NCBI GenBank assembly: GCA_025667525.1
Contig: CM046877.1
Coordinates: 617,472,580-617,536,579 of the forward strand
DNA length: 64,000 bases
From: Glebionis coronaria
Lineage: Eukaryota > Streptophyta > Magnoliopsida > Asterales > Asteraceae
Direction: 5' to 3'
Made by a program: the position numbers and the translations under genes. Below the pieces are notes generated by a model that ran no database searches, had not been told where the DNA came from, and saw only the letters and a list, made by a program, of their open reading frames with translations. How positions within the stretch are numbered: position 1 is the first letter of the stretch; each line of letters opens with the position of its first letter. Positions 10,431 through 21,260 of the stretch are shown here, in pieces.

Positions 10431-11955
10431 ATGGGGAGATTTGGATCTAAAGAAGATGATGTGGACAAGGTTTCCATGTCCATCTATGTTACAAACTTTT
10501 CGGAATACACTACTGCTAAGGAGTTATTTCATGCTTGTAACCAATATGGTCATGTTGTGGACTCGTTCATCCCTACGAAAAGAGCGTTGAATGGGAAAAG
10601 GTTTGGATTTGTGAAATTCATTAACGTGTTTAATAAGGAGAGATTGGTGGATAATTTATGCACGGTATGGATTAATAACCATAGACTACAAGCGAATTCT
10701 GCACGGTTCCAAAGAGGTACAGGTGGGAACAATGTTGCTGATCAGAAGTTTAAAGGTGATCCTAATATGAGCAGTAAGGAGTTTGGGGGTATGAGCCAGA
10801 AAGATTATAACAAATTTGGGAGCACTCAATCATACGTAGGTGTTGTGAAAGGTGATGCTGGTACGAATAGGGGGAGGATCTGTCAAAATTATCGATTGTT
10901 TTGGGTGATGAATGCTTAGCTAAGAAAGATGTTGCGTTGGCACTTTTTGGAAAGGTCAAGGAGTTTGCTTCTCTCGCGAACATACAGATGGCATTCGCCA
11001 ATGATGGTTTTGCGGATGTTAAAATACGCTATATGGGGGAGTTATGGATTATGTTAGAGTTCAAGTCCATAATGAGTCTTCAGAAGTTTAAAAAGTGTGT
11101 GAGTATTACTTCTTGGTTTTCTCAGATTACGGATGCTAGTATGGAGTTTGTGGTCGATGGTAGAATTGGATGGGTTGAAGTAGAAGGGGTGCCATTTAAG
11201 TTGTGGTCGGACAAAACATTTACACGTATAGCGGAGAAGTAGGGGAGGCTTCTGGATGTTGATGATGAAGATGACATATGTTATCATTCCAAAAGGATTT
11301 GCGTTTATACGAAATATAATAGAAGTATGGAGGAGGATTTTAAGATAATACATAACGGTAAAGTTATTGGATACGGGCCAAAGAGACAACGGGGTGGGTT
11401 CCTGAATTTGTAGATCATTCTGTGGACGAAGACCAAGATGATGCTCTATCGGAGGATGGTGTCAGTGGTAGTATGAATGAAGAGGATGGGGATATTGATA
11501 CGGGGGATGTTGACATAAAGAATGAGGAGGAATACACTTGTGCAGGAGATGTAAAAGTGGATGCAGTTCAAGAGACACAAGATGTTGAAAAAGTAGAAGA
11601 GAGCGTGGTACCGAATAATGATGAGAATGTGGCTACCAAGTCGAATGATCCGTTTGATATTTACCCTTTGCTGGATAAGGATAAAAAGGATAGGGTCCAT
11701 GATGATAAATCAGATAGCATTAAATTCCCTCCTGGTTATACACCGGATGAGTCGTTTGGAAGTGCGGATGGGAAAGTTCCATCTAGTTCAGGGTATTTTA
11801 AAAAATCTAAGGCACCGAGACCTAGAGGATCGATTATGGGAACATTGGAGGAAGTCATTCAAATGGGACAGGTCATGGGGTACAAAATGGATGGATGTGT
11901 GGCAAATATAGCAGAGATTATTGATTCACAAGGAGCGGAAGGGGTTTTCCGATGA
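10431..11955 (+). pseudogene. LINE ORF1 (RRM protein), broken
   Basis: The start MGRFGSKEDDVDKVSMSIYV at 10431 leads into an RNA-recognition motif, SIYVTNFSEYTTAKELFHAC (RNP2) to GKRFGFVKF (RNP1), about residues 15-85. This is the usual nucleic-acid-binding ORF1 of plant L1 elements. The frame ends at 10919, and homologous reading continues in another frame from about 10880 (a frameshift). A TAG at 11240-11242 then interrupts it, and a second frameshift near 11400 leads to an acidic segment ending with TGA at 11953-11955. That stop overlaps the ORF2 ATG (ATGA), so termination-reinitiation may have coupled the two ORFs in the ancestor. Confidence 0.75.
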
Positions 11956-14900
11956 ATTTTTTGTCTATTAATATTCAAGGCTTAGCCCAAATAGCCAAAA
12001 AAATTTGGGTAAAGGAGTTATGCAATAAGAATAAGGTGAATTTTTTAGCGATTCAAGAGACGAAAATGGAGAATGTGGACAACACTTGTGTGCGGCAGGT
12101 TTGGGGAAATATGTGTTTTGAATATTCTAAGAGTGATTCGGTGGGTAATTCGGGTGGGATTCTATGTATTTGGGATCCTAACTCGTTTAGTAAGAATAAT
12201 GTTACTGTTTCTGATTTCTTTGTTATTATTCGGGGAAAGTGGAAGCTTACGGGTTAGATGTATATGATCATTACGATGTATGCTCCACACGATGTTAAGG
12301 ATAAAAAGATGCTTTGGGACTTCCTGAATTTGAATGGAGAGGTGGTTATTTTGGGAGATTTTTATGAGGTTAGATTTAGATCTGATACGTTTGGGTCGAT
12401 TTTTAATGCGTATGGGGCGAATATGTTCAATTCTTTTATAACTAATTCGGGTCTTGTTGAGGTTACCCTGGGGGGTAGTCATTTTACTTGGTGTCACATG
12501 TCAGCGAAGAAAATGAGCAAATTGGACAGATTTTGGTGTTAGAAAGCTTACTCAGGTCTTGTCCTAACTTAAATGCTATCACATTGAAGAGGTATTTATC
12601 GGATCACTGCCCTATTCTTCTTAGGGAGAACCGACACGATTACGGGCCGACGCTATTTTGATTTTTTCATCATTGGATGGAAGTGGATGGATTCAGTAAA
12701 ATGGTTGAAGACTCTTGGGGAGATACTATTCATGTCAGTTCGAATGCAATGGTGAATCTTATGGGCAAACTGAAACAGCTCAAGAAATACATAAGAGAAT
12801 GGAATAAAAATAACAGGTTGAATAGTAAAAATGTCAAAGCTCAATACGTGAAAGAGTTGGAGGAGATTGATTCGAGAGTTGATAACGATAACGGTGCGGA
12901 TGACGATGGTCGCAAGAGAGAGGATATTATTCTGAAAATGCAACAAAGTGATAAACTAGCGGCTATGGAGTTGAGGCAAAAAACTAAAATTAAATGGGTA
13001 GTGGAAGGGGATGAGAATTCTCAATTTTTTCATGGCATGCTTAATAAGAAACGTAACATTCTTAATGTCCGTGGAGTTATGGTGGATGGATATTGGATTG
13101 ACAAACCAGATGAGGTAAAAAAAGAATTCTTTGATCACTTTGGTTCTCGGTTCTGTACTCTGAAAGAAAGGAAGATTTCTTTGAGTATGGATTTTCCTAA
13201 ACGTATTAGTAAGGAGCACCAAGAGGATTTAGAGGGGGAGGTCAGTAATAGTGAAATTAAGAAGGCGGTTTGGGGTTGTGGGACGGACAAGGCTCCGGGC
13301 CCAGACGGGTTCACTTTTGGTTTCTTCCGTCAGTTTTGGTATCTTGTTGAAAAGGATGTGTACGATGCAGTTAGATTCTTTTTTATTCATCATGAGTTTC
13401 TGAAAGGTTGCAATTCTTCTTTCATTGCTTTGATTCCCAAGATTTCGGACGCTAATCAAGTGAAGGATTTTCGTCCTATTTGTCTTATCGGATGCTTATA
13501 TAAGATTGTTGCTAAAGTTCTTACGAATCGGTTAACTGGTGTTTTGGGGGATATTGTTAGCGAAGTCCAATCGGCTTTTATTGAGGATCGTCAAATTCTT
13601 GACGGACCGTTCATTCTTAATGAGATTCATCAATGGTGTAAGAAAGAAAAACAAAGCGCCCTTATTTTCAAAGTTGATTTTGAGAAAGCGTATGATTCGG
13701 TTCGATGGGATTACCTAGATGAGGTGTTATGTAAATTCGGGTTTGGGACTAAATGGCGAAGTTGGATTCAAGCGTGTCTTATTTCGTCGATGGGATCGAT
13801 TATCATATATGGGAGTCCAACAGAGGAATTCGCTTTCAGAAAAGGTCTTAAACAAGGTGACCCTATGTCTCATTTTTTATTTATTTTGATCATGGAGAGT
13901 TTTCATATTTCTTTTCGTAAGGTTGAGGAGCAAGTGTTATTTCGCGGTATCAATCTACATAATAAGATAACGGTGTCTCATTTATTTTACGTGTATGATG
14001 TGGTTTTCATGGGGCAATGGAGTGAGCGGAATATCTCGACATTGATGAGAGCTCTTGATTGTTTTCATGGGGTGTCGGGGCTCAAAATAAACATGAGGAA
14101 AAGTAAAATCATGGGGATACATGTTAAAAATGATAGTATTGAGGATGCTTCCAAGAGGCTGGGGTGTTTAGTTCTCAAAACCTCGTTCGTGTATCAAGGG
14201 TCCAAGGTGGGAGGTGCGATGTATCGTATTCATAATTGGCAGGGAGTTGTTGAACGAGTTCGTAAAAGATTATCTAAATGGAAGATGAAAATGTTATCTA
14301 TCGGGGGTCGTTTTACTTTGGTTAAATCTGTTTTGGGATCCATGCCGATTTTTAATATGTCTATGTATAAAGTTCCCTTGGGTGTCTTAAACTCACTAGA
14401 GGCTATGAGGTGTAACTTCTTAAACGGGCATGAGGATGGTAAAGGAAAAATATCTTGGATTAGTCGGACAAAGGCATTCACACCGACTGAGAAAGGAGGT
14501 CTCGGGATAGCTAGTTTATATGCTATTAATAGGGGTCTAATGTTTAAGTGGGTTTGGAGATTTTTAAATCATGGGGTGTCGCTGTGGGCTAGGGTGGTCA
14601 AAGCTATACATGGAAACGATGGCGGTTTGGGTAGGGAGGTGAAACGAGTGGACAATTATGTTTGGTCGAATATAGTTACTGAGATCCATAAGCTGGCGAG
14701 GAGTGGTATTGATCTGATGAAGTATATATGCATTCGGGTGGGCAATGGGAATAAAACAGTTTTATGGGAAGACGTTTGGAGTGTTCACGGCAAGCTTAAA
14801 GATAAATTTTTGAGGGTTTATGCTCTATAGTCGAATAAATTAATCACCATTAGTGAGAAATTAATTCAGCCCTCTTGGGCGTTTTCGTTCTGTCGCATGC

Positions 14901-15580
14901 CTAGAGGAGGGGCTGAAGTGGAGCAGTATGATCAGTTTGTGCAGGTGCTTAATCAGGTTGTTTTAAATTCCATGGAAGACCGGTGGATTTAGAATTTGAA
15001 TGGTTCGGGGGAGTTTGATGTAGCTTTGATTCGCAAGTTAATAGACAAGGAGAATAGTATGGATCTTCGTTGCAAGATGAGGTGGAACAAGTTTATTGCT
15101 CTTAAGGTTAACATTCATACATGGAAGATAATGGCGAATTTGTTGGCCACGAGATTTAATTTGTCTAGACGCGGGATCGAAATCCAAAACATAGGCTGTG
15201 GGATCTGCGATCAAGGTGTGGAGACTACTAGTCATTTATTTTTCAGGTGTGGTATGGCTCAACAGGTGCGTATCCTGATTAATAATAGATGGTGGATGGT
15301 CCCTGATGTTGATATTGGTTCTTTCGAAGATTGGCAGCAGTGGGTTAGTAATATTCGCATGGTTTCGAAGCTCAAAGAGATGTTCGAGGGTGTCTTCTAT
15401 GTCACTTGGTGGTTGCTTTGGACATTTCGAAACAAGAAGTTGTTCGAGGACAAAATTCAATCGAAGGCGTATTTTTTTGATGATGTAATTTATACTTCTT
15501 TTTATTGGTGTAGCTCGAGATGTGAAGTCAAGTTCTCTTGGAACGACTGGCTTAAGAACCCGTCTCTTATCTCTTTGTAA
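11952..15580 (+). pseudogene. LINE ORF2 (endonuclease / reverse transcriptase), broken
   Basis: Pieces in order: endonuclease/exonuclease/phosphatase fold (11952-12542, with IQETKM, VVILGDF, KMSKLDRFW); reverse transcriptase (12677-14830, with KAPGPDGF, LIPKI, FRPICLIGCLYKIVAKVL, FEKAYDSV, GLKQGDPM); zf-RVT (14996-15580, with CGICDQGVETTSHLFFRC). Breaks: TAG at 12255-12257; a stop at 12540-12542 with a frameshift before 12677; a TGA just before 12677; TAG at 14828-14830 and 14990-14992. The catalytic FYADD motif reads FYVYD, so the polymerase would be dead even with an open frame. The conserved GDFN of the endonuclease reads GDFY. Confidence 0.85.
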
Positions 15581-15625
15581 CCTAGCTCCTTGCTAGTTTT
15601 TTATAAAATTGCCGTTAAAAAAAAA

Positions 15626-16152
15626 TCCCGAATTTTCAATGAACATTCGTAATGAACTTATTCACTAGAAATTGCTTTATACTTGATTATAGATGTAGAG
15701 TAACTAGAAAAGAGTGTGCCCTTGAGGCTCCTACATTGCGTCTTTCCATGAATATTCATCATCAAAAAGTGTCTATTATTGTCACAAAACTCTTATGCTA
15801 AGTAAACTCTACCACGAACCATTTTGATTATCGAACTATATACGATGTATGGTATATGTCTTTTGAATTTATAGCTCTGTTAATGAGTTTGTATAAGGAA
15901 AAGAGTATACATTATCTACATTGAACGCTTTAATAACTATCGATCATAAACATCTTCTGTTGAACACAAATATACATTGGTGTACAATAGACTCATCGTG
16001 GTCTCCACGTACTATCCGAGAACTGTGTTATGGAGTAGAGATGTTGAAACTACATTGCACCCTCATTTTTCTCTTTAAATACTCGTTGCCCACTTCTTCC
16101 TTTTAACATCTCTACTCCTCTCTCAAAAAGTAACCAAAACCTTAGAGAGAGA
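15626..16152. promoter_or_regulatory. B1 upstream region with TATA-like box
   Basis: It aligns with the B2 upstream region (43683-44083), including GTGCCCTTGAGGCTCCTACATTG. A TTTAAATA at 16074-16081, about 75 bp before the ATG, is conserved at 43993-44000 and is the best TATA candidate. The 5' leader (TTTTAACATCTCTACT to AGAGAGAG) is also shared. Confidence 0.5.
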
Positions 16153-16674
16153 ATGGAACAAAACTTACCAATGATCTCTAAAAAAGCATGGAACTTGATT
16201 CGTGTCATGTTCTTTATGTTAAAAAAAGGCATTTCAAAAGCAAACTTCATCACTAATCTTTACATGATGATCAAACGTGGCAAAATCGCGGGTAAATCAT
16301 TACACAAACATTTGTTCCACCACCACCAGAATTGGGTTGTTGCCACATTGCCTCGCCACCTTCCACCTCCCTCTTCAGACGACGAAAACGAGTTTAGTTG
16401 CACCACCACCCCTCGCAACCAAGACAACCACTACCACCTTGATGCAAATGATGCAATATTGAAGGCTTTGAAGATACTAGCAAGTGCCACTGCATCGCCA
16501 GCTTTGTCGCGGTTTGGGAAGAGTCCTATGGTTAAGAAGCTGAGGATAACAGACTCACCTTTTTCGTTATGTAACGGTGATGAAGATTGTCAAGTTGATG
16601 AGGATGCTGAGAAGTTTATTACAAGGTTCTATAATAATTTGAGAGGAGAAAACTACTTAAGTGAGAGACAGTAA
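16153..16674 (+). CDS. DUF761 / ACRE146-like protein, B-type copy 1 (B1)
   Basis: Single exon, 173 residues. N-terminus MEQNLPMISKKAWNLIRVMF and FMLKKGISKAN match the ACRE146-like family. Residues 53-60 are histidine-rich (HKHLFHHH), followed by PPPSSDDENEFSC. The DUF761 motif lies at about 147-167 (DCQVDEDAEKFITRFYNNLR). Compared with B2, the stop codon after GEN has become TAC, adding the tail YLSERQ. Two residues conserved in A1 and B2 differ in B1: G to C in the DUF761 motif (EDGQV to EDCQV) and N to Y in the N-terminal helix (L.MMIKRGK). From base 16444 onward the gene and its 3' flank are repeated at 26361, because the break of the 9.9-kb duplication lies inside this gene; the complete gene exists once. 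Function unknown. Confidence 0.8.
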   Translation: MEQNLPMISKKAWNLIRVMFFMLKKGISKANFITNLYMMIKRGKIAGKSLHKHLFHHHQNWVVATLPRHLPPPSSDDENEFSCTTTPRNQDNHYHLDANDAILKALKILASATASPALSRFGKSPMVKKLRITDSPFSLCNGDEDCQVDEDAEKFITRFYNNLRGENYLSERQ

Positions 16675-18126
16675 TCTTAGCTAGTTCTTGAGAGGTTACT
16701 ATAGACTATTAATTTGATATCTTGTGTCCCTCTTATTTGTATCTCTTTTCAAAAATTTTGATAATAAATTTAAATTAACAAATGTTAATTGAGATGATGA
16801 AATGAGCATATCAGTACATTTCACATCTTTTTCTTGAAACCAAGAGTTCTTATTCACTTTCATCAAAATAGTTATTGATGATGCTGATATAAAACAATTT
16901 TTTTTTTAGAATTCTAATGCAACTCTAGTATGATTGCATCAGTTTCTGATTTAAACACATTGATATATCTTGCATCAGTTTCTGATTTAAACACATTTAT
17001 GAAGTCTATTAATCATCTTATTATGGTTCAAACCACCTTTTTAGCTTACGATAGCAGCAAAATTTGAATGTAACACATAGTAAAATGTTTCCTAAAAGAG
17101 AAGTTAAAGTAAGAATAAAAGTTCGATGTGCATATATTGTGTCAATGCACAAGTACCATGAACAATAATTGGCCTTATTATTGTTCGAACACATTTATAG
17201 CTGGCATGAAAAAATCTGTTCAAAACGATACGACTAAGGAATCAAACTTGAAATGTACCAAAACTGACTATACTAAGTTTGGTTTTCGACCTAAGATAAT
17301 TTCAAAGACTTTTCTTCTATATGATCCAACCAAACTCGGAACCACATGTAGAACCAGAACCGAAACTAGTTTGCACTTTAGAACTTGTCTTTCAAATGAA
17401 CAACCTTTTCCACAAACATTATAAAGCTAAGCATAAGTACATGCCATTGCTGACTAAGTTCATTATTAGATTATTATTGATATAGAAAGCTCGTGTGTAG
17501 GCTTTTGAAAATAGCGTAAAAGTGAACGCGAAAGGTGCAATTATTTTTTCGAAAAGCGACTTAAAGGAGAGTGATCAAGTGGGTTGATGTTGTTTAAAGA
17601 TGGTGGAAACAAAGTAGTAGCAGTAGTACTACGGCTTTAAATTAAAGACTTATGTTTCTTGAATTTATATGTAAGTTACGGATGTGATAGGGCTGCGTTA
17701 TTGAGTTATGTCGCCGTCTTATGACTCCAGTCGATCCCAAACTTTATATAAGGCATGGCGCTAAAATCACTAGCCAATCAATCGAGATTTTCTTCTCTTT
17801 TGTGTGATGAAGGAATGTGTTTTTTCGTTAACTTATAAATTTGAAGTTATAGAAAAAAAAATTAGTGTGGCATCTATCTAAGTAATCTCCGATGATCAAG
17901 AAAAAAGTGTGGCATGGGTAATGTTAAGAGTATAAAAATGAAAATCATATCGAACATCAACCCGGTACACCCTATATGTCAAAAAGAGGTGCAGTTGATG
18001 ACACCGCCATCATAGTGATGGAGTTACTCACGAATATAACTTGATAAAGCCGCATACACCTCAGTTAAAAAGGCCAAATAAGCGCCCATCCGTCGTAAAA
18101 CTCGAACATGTGAGATAAAAAGCTAG
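16675..18126. other. B1 3' flank and intergenic DNA shared with unit 2
   Basis: No gene. A likely poly(A) signal, AATAAA, is at about 16763. A 21-bp block around TTGCATCAGTTTCTGATTTAA is repeated in tandem near 16930-17000. From about 17060 to 18070 the sequence aligns with 51410-53460 in unit 2. An open frame at 17128-17424 has no recognisable protein and its paralogue at 51520 is truncated, so I treat it as chance. Confidence 0.5.
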
Positions 18127-18199
18127 CGCCCACCGTGGGGCTCTACCCCACGACCACATGGTTAAGAGCCTTGCACTCTACCAACTGAGCTAGACGGGC
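18127..18199 (-). pseudogene. tRNA-Lys(CUU) pseudogene, unit 1
   Basis: 73-nt cloverleaf on the minus strand with anticodon CTT in GGCTCTTAACC. Compared with the intact copy at 53505-53577, three damages are visible: the T-loop TTCGA is GTAGA, which destroys the box B internal promoter; the anticodon stem CCTTG is CCATG, making a mismatch; the D-stem GAGC is GAGT, leaving a wobble pair. Probably neither transcribed nor functional. Confidence 0.85.
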
Positions 18200-19431
18200 T
18201 TTTTGATTTTTAACTGTTAAGTAGCTATAGATTTTCTTGTCACAACGTAACATCAGCTTAACACAAATATGGACTTGCTCGTCCAGGTTACTCACGGAAG
18301 GCGTGCCTTTCTGACTAAAATGTACATATATAGCATCACCGGGTTAATCCCGAAACTGGTTTCCGAATCTTCTTTGGCACCCCCTAATGTACACAACTAG
18401 TAAGGTTTGAACCCTTGGCTGTTTGGTGGTGGCGGCGGCAATATATCTTATGCAACTCCTGTGTATTTCAGTTCTTAACTGTATTATGCGCGGCCTAATT
18501 GTTAGAGGTTCATGTTTTGAGGGTATGAATTTATTGAGACGCGTTGGATACTCGTATAATTAAGCATACTCCATACCCGTCTAAAGAGTTGGTTATCAAC
18601 TTCGCAAATGCATAACTAAACACCGTGGCAATGCAACCTATCTGCATATATACGAGATATCATTCAAGCACAAGACCACTGACACCCAATGCGTATGGGA
18701 AGATCAATCTTTCTTTAGCACATACAGTTATTGAGTTCAGATATCAACTTTCGACGGTAGCTAATATTACCATATTAATACAACAGAAATTCAGTTCACT
18801 TCAAGATTTCTTCTAGTTATCGCCAAGTTATTATTTATGTCAGAAAGATTACTGTTTTCCCATATCATTGCAATAAGTCTCGAGCCAGATAAATAAATGA
18901 GGAAACATAAATGGGCTAGGCCTTGATAAACAATAAACCGGGCCAAGCTCTAAACTAATAAACATAATACATATATCCATTAACAAACAAGACACCTTCA
19001 CGATAGCGTAGTACACATCTGGCTACACGTACTGAACTTCTACCTATCAAAATTAGAACAAATAGACTTCTTAATCAGCCAAGTGTGTTACAAGACAAGC
19101 CAGCTCCCAATAACGAGACTCACATTTCTTCAACTTATGCTTACCACACTGGCCCAAAATCAAACTGAACACTCGATATGAGGACAATAAACCCTGGGTC
19201 TTAAGCTGTGGTGGCATGATAAAGAGTCAAGAGAACGATGGCATGTATAATCTTCTCCCGAAAATCTTTCATACATCCTTCATTATTAGAAAAATTGATA
19301 TCTACGGGTACATCCAGTTAATTTGGTTGCAGGACATTTTAATATATGATTGTGAGATATCTTAGTTGCCTTTGAAAGAAAAGTTTGTGCAAACTGCTGA
19401 TGCTTATTTAGTTGCTTTGTATAGAGGCGGG
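18200..19431. other. Intergenic DNA between the tRNA pseudogene and CACTA-1
   Basis: No supported gene. A 63-codon open frame at 18625 shows no domain and exists in the second copy only because of the duplication. Confidence 0.4.
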
Positions 19432-19568
19432 GTACACTACAACAATGAGTTTAGGGTCGCCCTTTTTCTAGGGTCGACTAAGTCATCCCTAGATTAAGGG
19501 GGGACCCACATGTTTTACAAGAAAATCCTGGTCAAAGAGGCTGTGGGGACAATGTGGGGCCCTTGTAA

Positions 19569-19997
19569 CCTAGGGACGACTAAGTCGTCCCTAGGTGTAA
19601 AAATAAATATTTTTTCTCTTTTAATTGTATAAAATTATTTAAAATTAATATAAATATATTTTTTTTTAAAAGTTTAAAGTGAAGGTGAGACCCACATAAC
19701 CTAGGGACGACTAAGTCGTCCCTAGGTTAAGGAAATTTATTTTCCTAGTTTTTTTATCTTTTTTATTTATTTAAAATTATTTAAAATTAATATTAATATT
19801 TTTTTTAAAAAAAGTTTAAAGCGAAAGTGAGACCCACTAATCCTAGGGACGACTAAGTCGTCCTTAGGTTAAGCGAAATTTATTTCCCTTTTTTTTATAT
19901 TTTTATATTTATTTAGAATTAATATAAATATTTTTTTTAAAAAGTTTAAAACAAAGGTGGGGTCCTTGTAACCTAGGGACGACTAAGTCGTCCCTAG
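19569..19997. promoter_or_regulatory. 5' subterminal palindromes of CACTA-1
   Basis: Four near-perfect 27-bp palindromes (CCTAGGGACGAC, 3 central bases, then its inverse) about 130 bp apart, at 19569-19595 and the positions matching 29617, 29758 and 29888 in CACTA-2 minus 9917. A degenerate one lies closer to the end. Arrays of short motifs in subterminal regions are the binding sites of TnpA-type proteins in CACTA elements; the role here is inferred. Confidence 0.7.
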
Positions 19998-20089
19998 GTG
20001 AAGGAAAATTTGTTATTTCCGTTTTTTTGGCACTATTGTTTATTTAAAATTATTTAAAATTAATTTAATTATTTTATTTAAAAAAAACT

Positions 20090-20380
20090 TTATTATAGTT
20101 AAAAATAACTTTATACATATTTAAAAAAAAACTTTATATATATTTAAAAAAAAATTATATATTTAGAAAAAAAATTATACATATTTAAAAATAACTTTAT
20201 ACATATTAAAAAAACTTTATACATATTTAAAAAAAATTTATACATATTTAAAAAAAAAATTATACATATTTAAAAATAACTTTATACATATTTAAAAAAA
20301 ACTTTATACATATTTAAAAAAAACTTTATATTTATTTAAAAAAACTTATATGTATTTAAAAAAACTTTAGATATATATTT
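20090..20380. repeat. AT-rich tandem repeat in CACTA-1
   Basis: About a dozen loose copies of a unit near 20-24 bp, ACTTTATACATATTTAAAAA, differing mainly in the length of the A run. The same block is at about 30005-30295 in CACTA-2. It lies downstream of the stop codon of the antisense GRF gene. Confidence 0.7.
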
Positions 20381-20537
20381 AACACTTAAACACGCGCTTA
20401 ATTAAAAATATATATTACAACGATAATAGATTCATAAATAAGAAAAAAACACATCACAAACTAGTTAAAACTAAACGTACAGATTAACACATAATAATAA
20501 AATACAAATTAACACATTAAAATAAAAAAATAGATTA

Positions 20538-21029
20538 CTACTCAAAGCTAAGATTTTCCATATCATTTAAAAGCTCATGAAGTATTGCAGCCGATTGACA
20601 TGCGTGTTCTTCAGGATGCCTTTCCATTTCTAGTCTTGTCTCTAGCATCTTTATCTTTAGATCTTTGATCTTGCAATTAGAGCACTCAGTTGGTGCAGAT
20701 TGAGAAGGACCTGTAGAAGAACTTGGATGTGAACCTTGAGGTGTTGAAGATCCAGGGGAAGATCTTATACGGAGTTCGAGATCAAAATCATCCTTCCATT
20801 TAAAATATTTACATCCATAATCATCTGTTTTTGGCTGTTACAAAGTAAACAAATAAAATGACATGTCATTTTAATAATCACACGTATTACATAACTAAAA
20901 CATTTGATTGTTTACCTTCGAAAGAGGACATGCATAGTAAAGTTTACCAAAGCTATGAGGTTGATGTGACTGTCTCAACACAATATATCCCTTTCTACAT
21001 GTACACTTATAAGCTTCAAGCGGATCCAT
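20538..21029 (-). CDS. GRF-type zinc-finger protein carried antisense in CACTA-1
   Basis: Two exons on the minus strand: 20916-21029 (ATG at 21027-21029, 38 codons) and 20538-20834 (98 codons plus TAG), joined in phase 0 by a GT...AG intron (CGAAG/GTAAAC and TAACAG/CC). The 136-residue product starts MDPLEAYKCTC. It has a GRF zinc finger with candidate ligands C9, C11, C34 and C46 and the usual GKLYYACP and CKYFKW segments. A Ser/Pro/Thr-rich linker follows, then a charged C-terminal helix (ECSNCKIKDLKIKMLETRLE) likely to form a coiled coil. GRF fingers bind single-stranded nucleic acid in other proteins. Transcription would run toward the CACTA 5' end, away from the minisatellite. The role in transposition is unknown. 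Confidence 0.7.
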
Positions 21030-21260
21030 ATTATGCAAAATCGGGTGGTGGTGGTGGTGAGTTTGGTATGAAAGGATAAGAATTTGTGAGGATAAGAGCT
21101 ACCATAAATAAAGATAAAAATTTAGGGTCGACACATTTAGGGACGACTTAGTCGGCCCTAGCTTTCCCGCCAACATTTTCTCGCCAGCATTTACCGCCAA
21201 CATTTCCCGCCAATATTTGATCACTTAAACATGCTTAAGCTCAGTATTTTCTTACACTCT

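Larger units (their letters stand above)
10091..15625 (+). mobile_element. Degenerate L1-type LINE (non-LTR retrotransposon)
   Basis: About 5.5 kb, near full length: an ORF1 with an RNA-recognition motif, then an ORF2 with endonuclease, reverse transcriptase and zf-RVT regions, a short 3' UTR and an A run (15617-15625). Limits come from comparison with the empty paralogous site near 43680 (CTTGACCAAACCC...CAAGCC on the left, ATTCGTAATGAAC on the right). I could not find a clean target-site duplication. Multiple stops and frameshifts in both ORFs mean it cannot move by itself. Confidence 0.85.

Noticed and set aside
10550..15460. Minus-strand open frames across the LINE
   Set aside because: Antisense to recognisable ORF1/ORF2 coding sequence.
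17128..17424. 98-codon open frame repeated exactly at 27045-27341
   Set aside because: The repetition is explained by the segmental duplication; the paralogue at 51520 is different and truncated; no domain.
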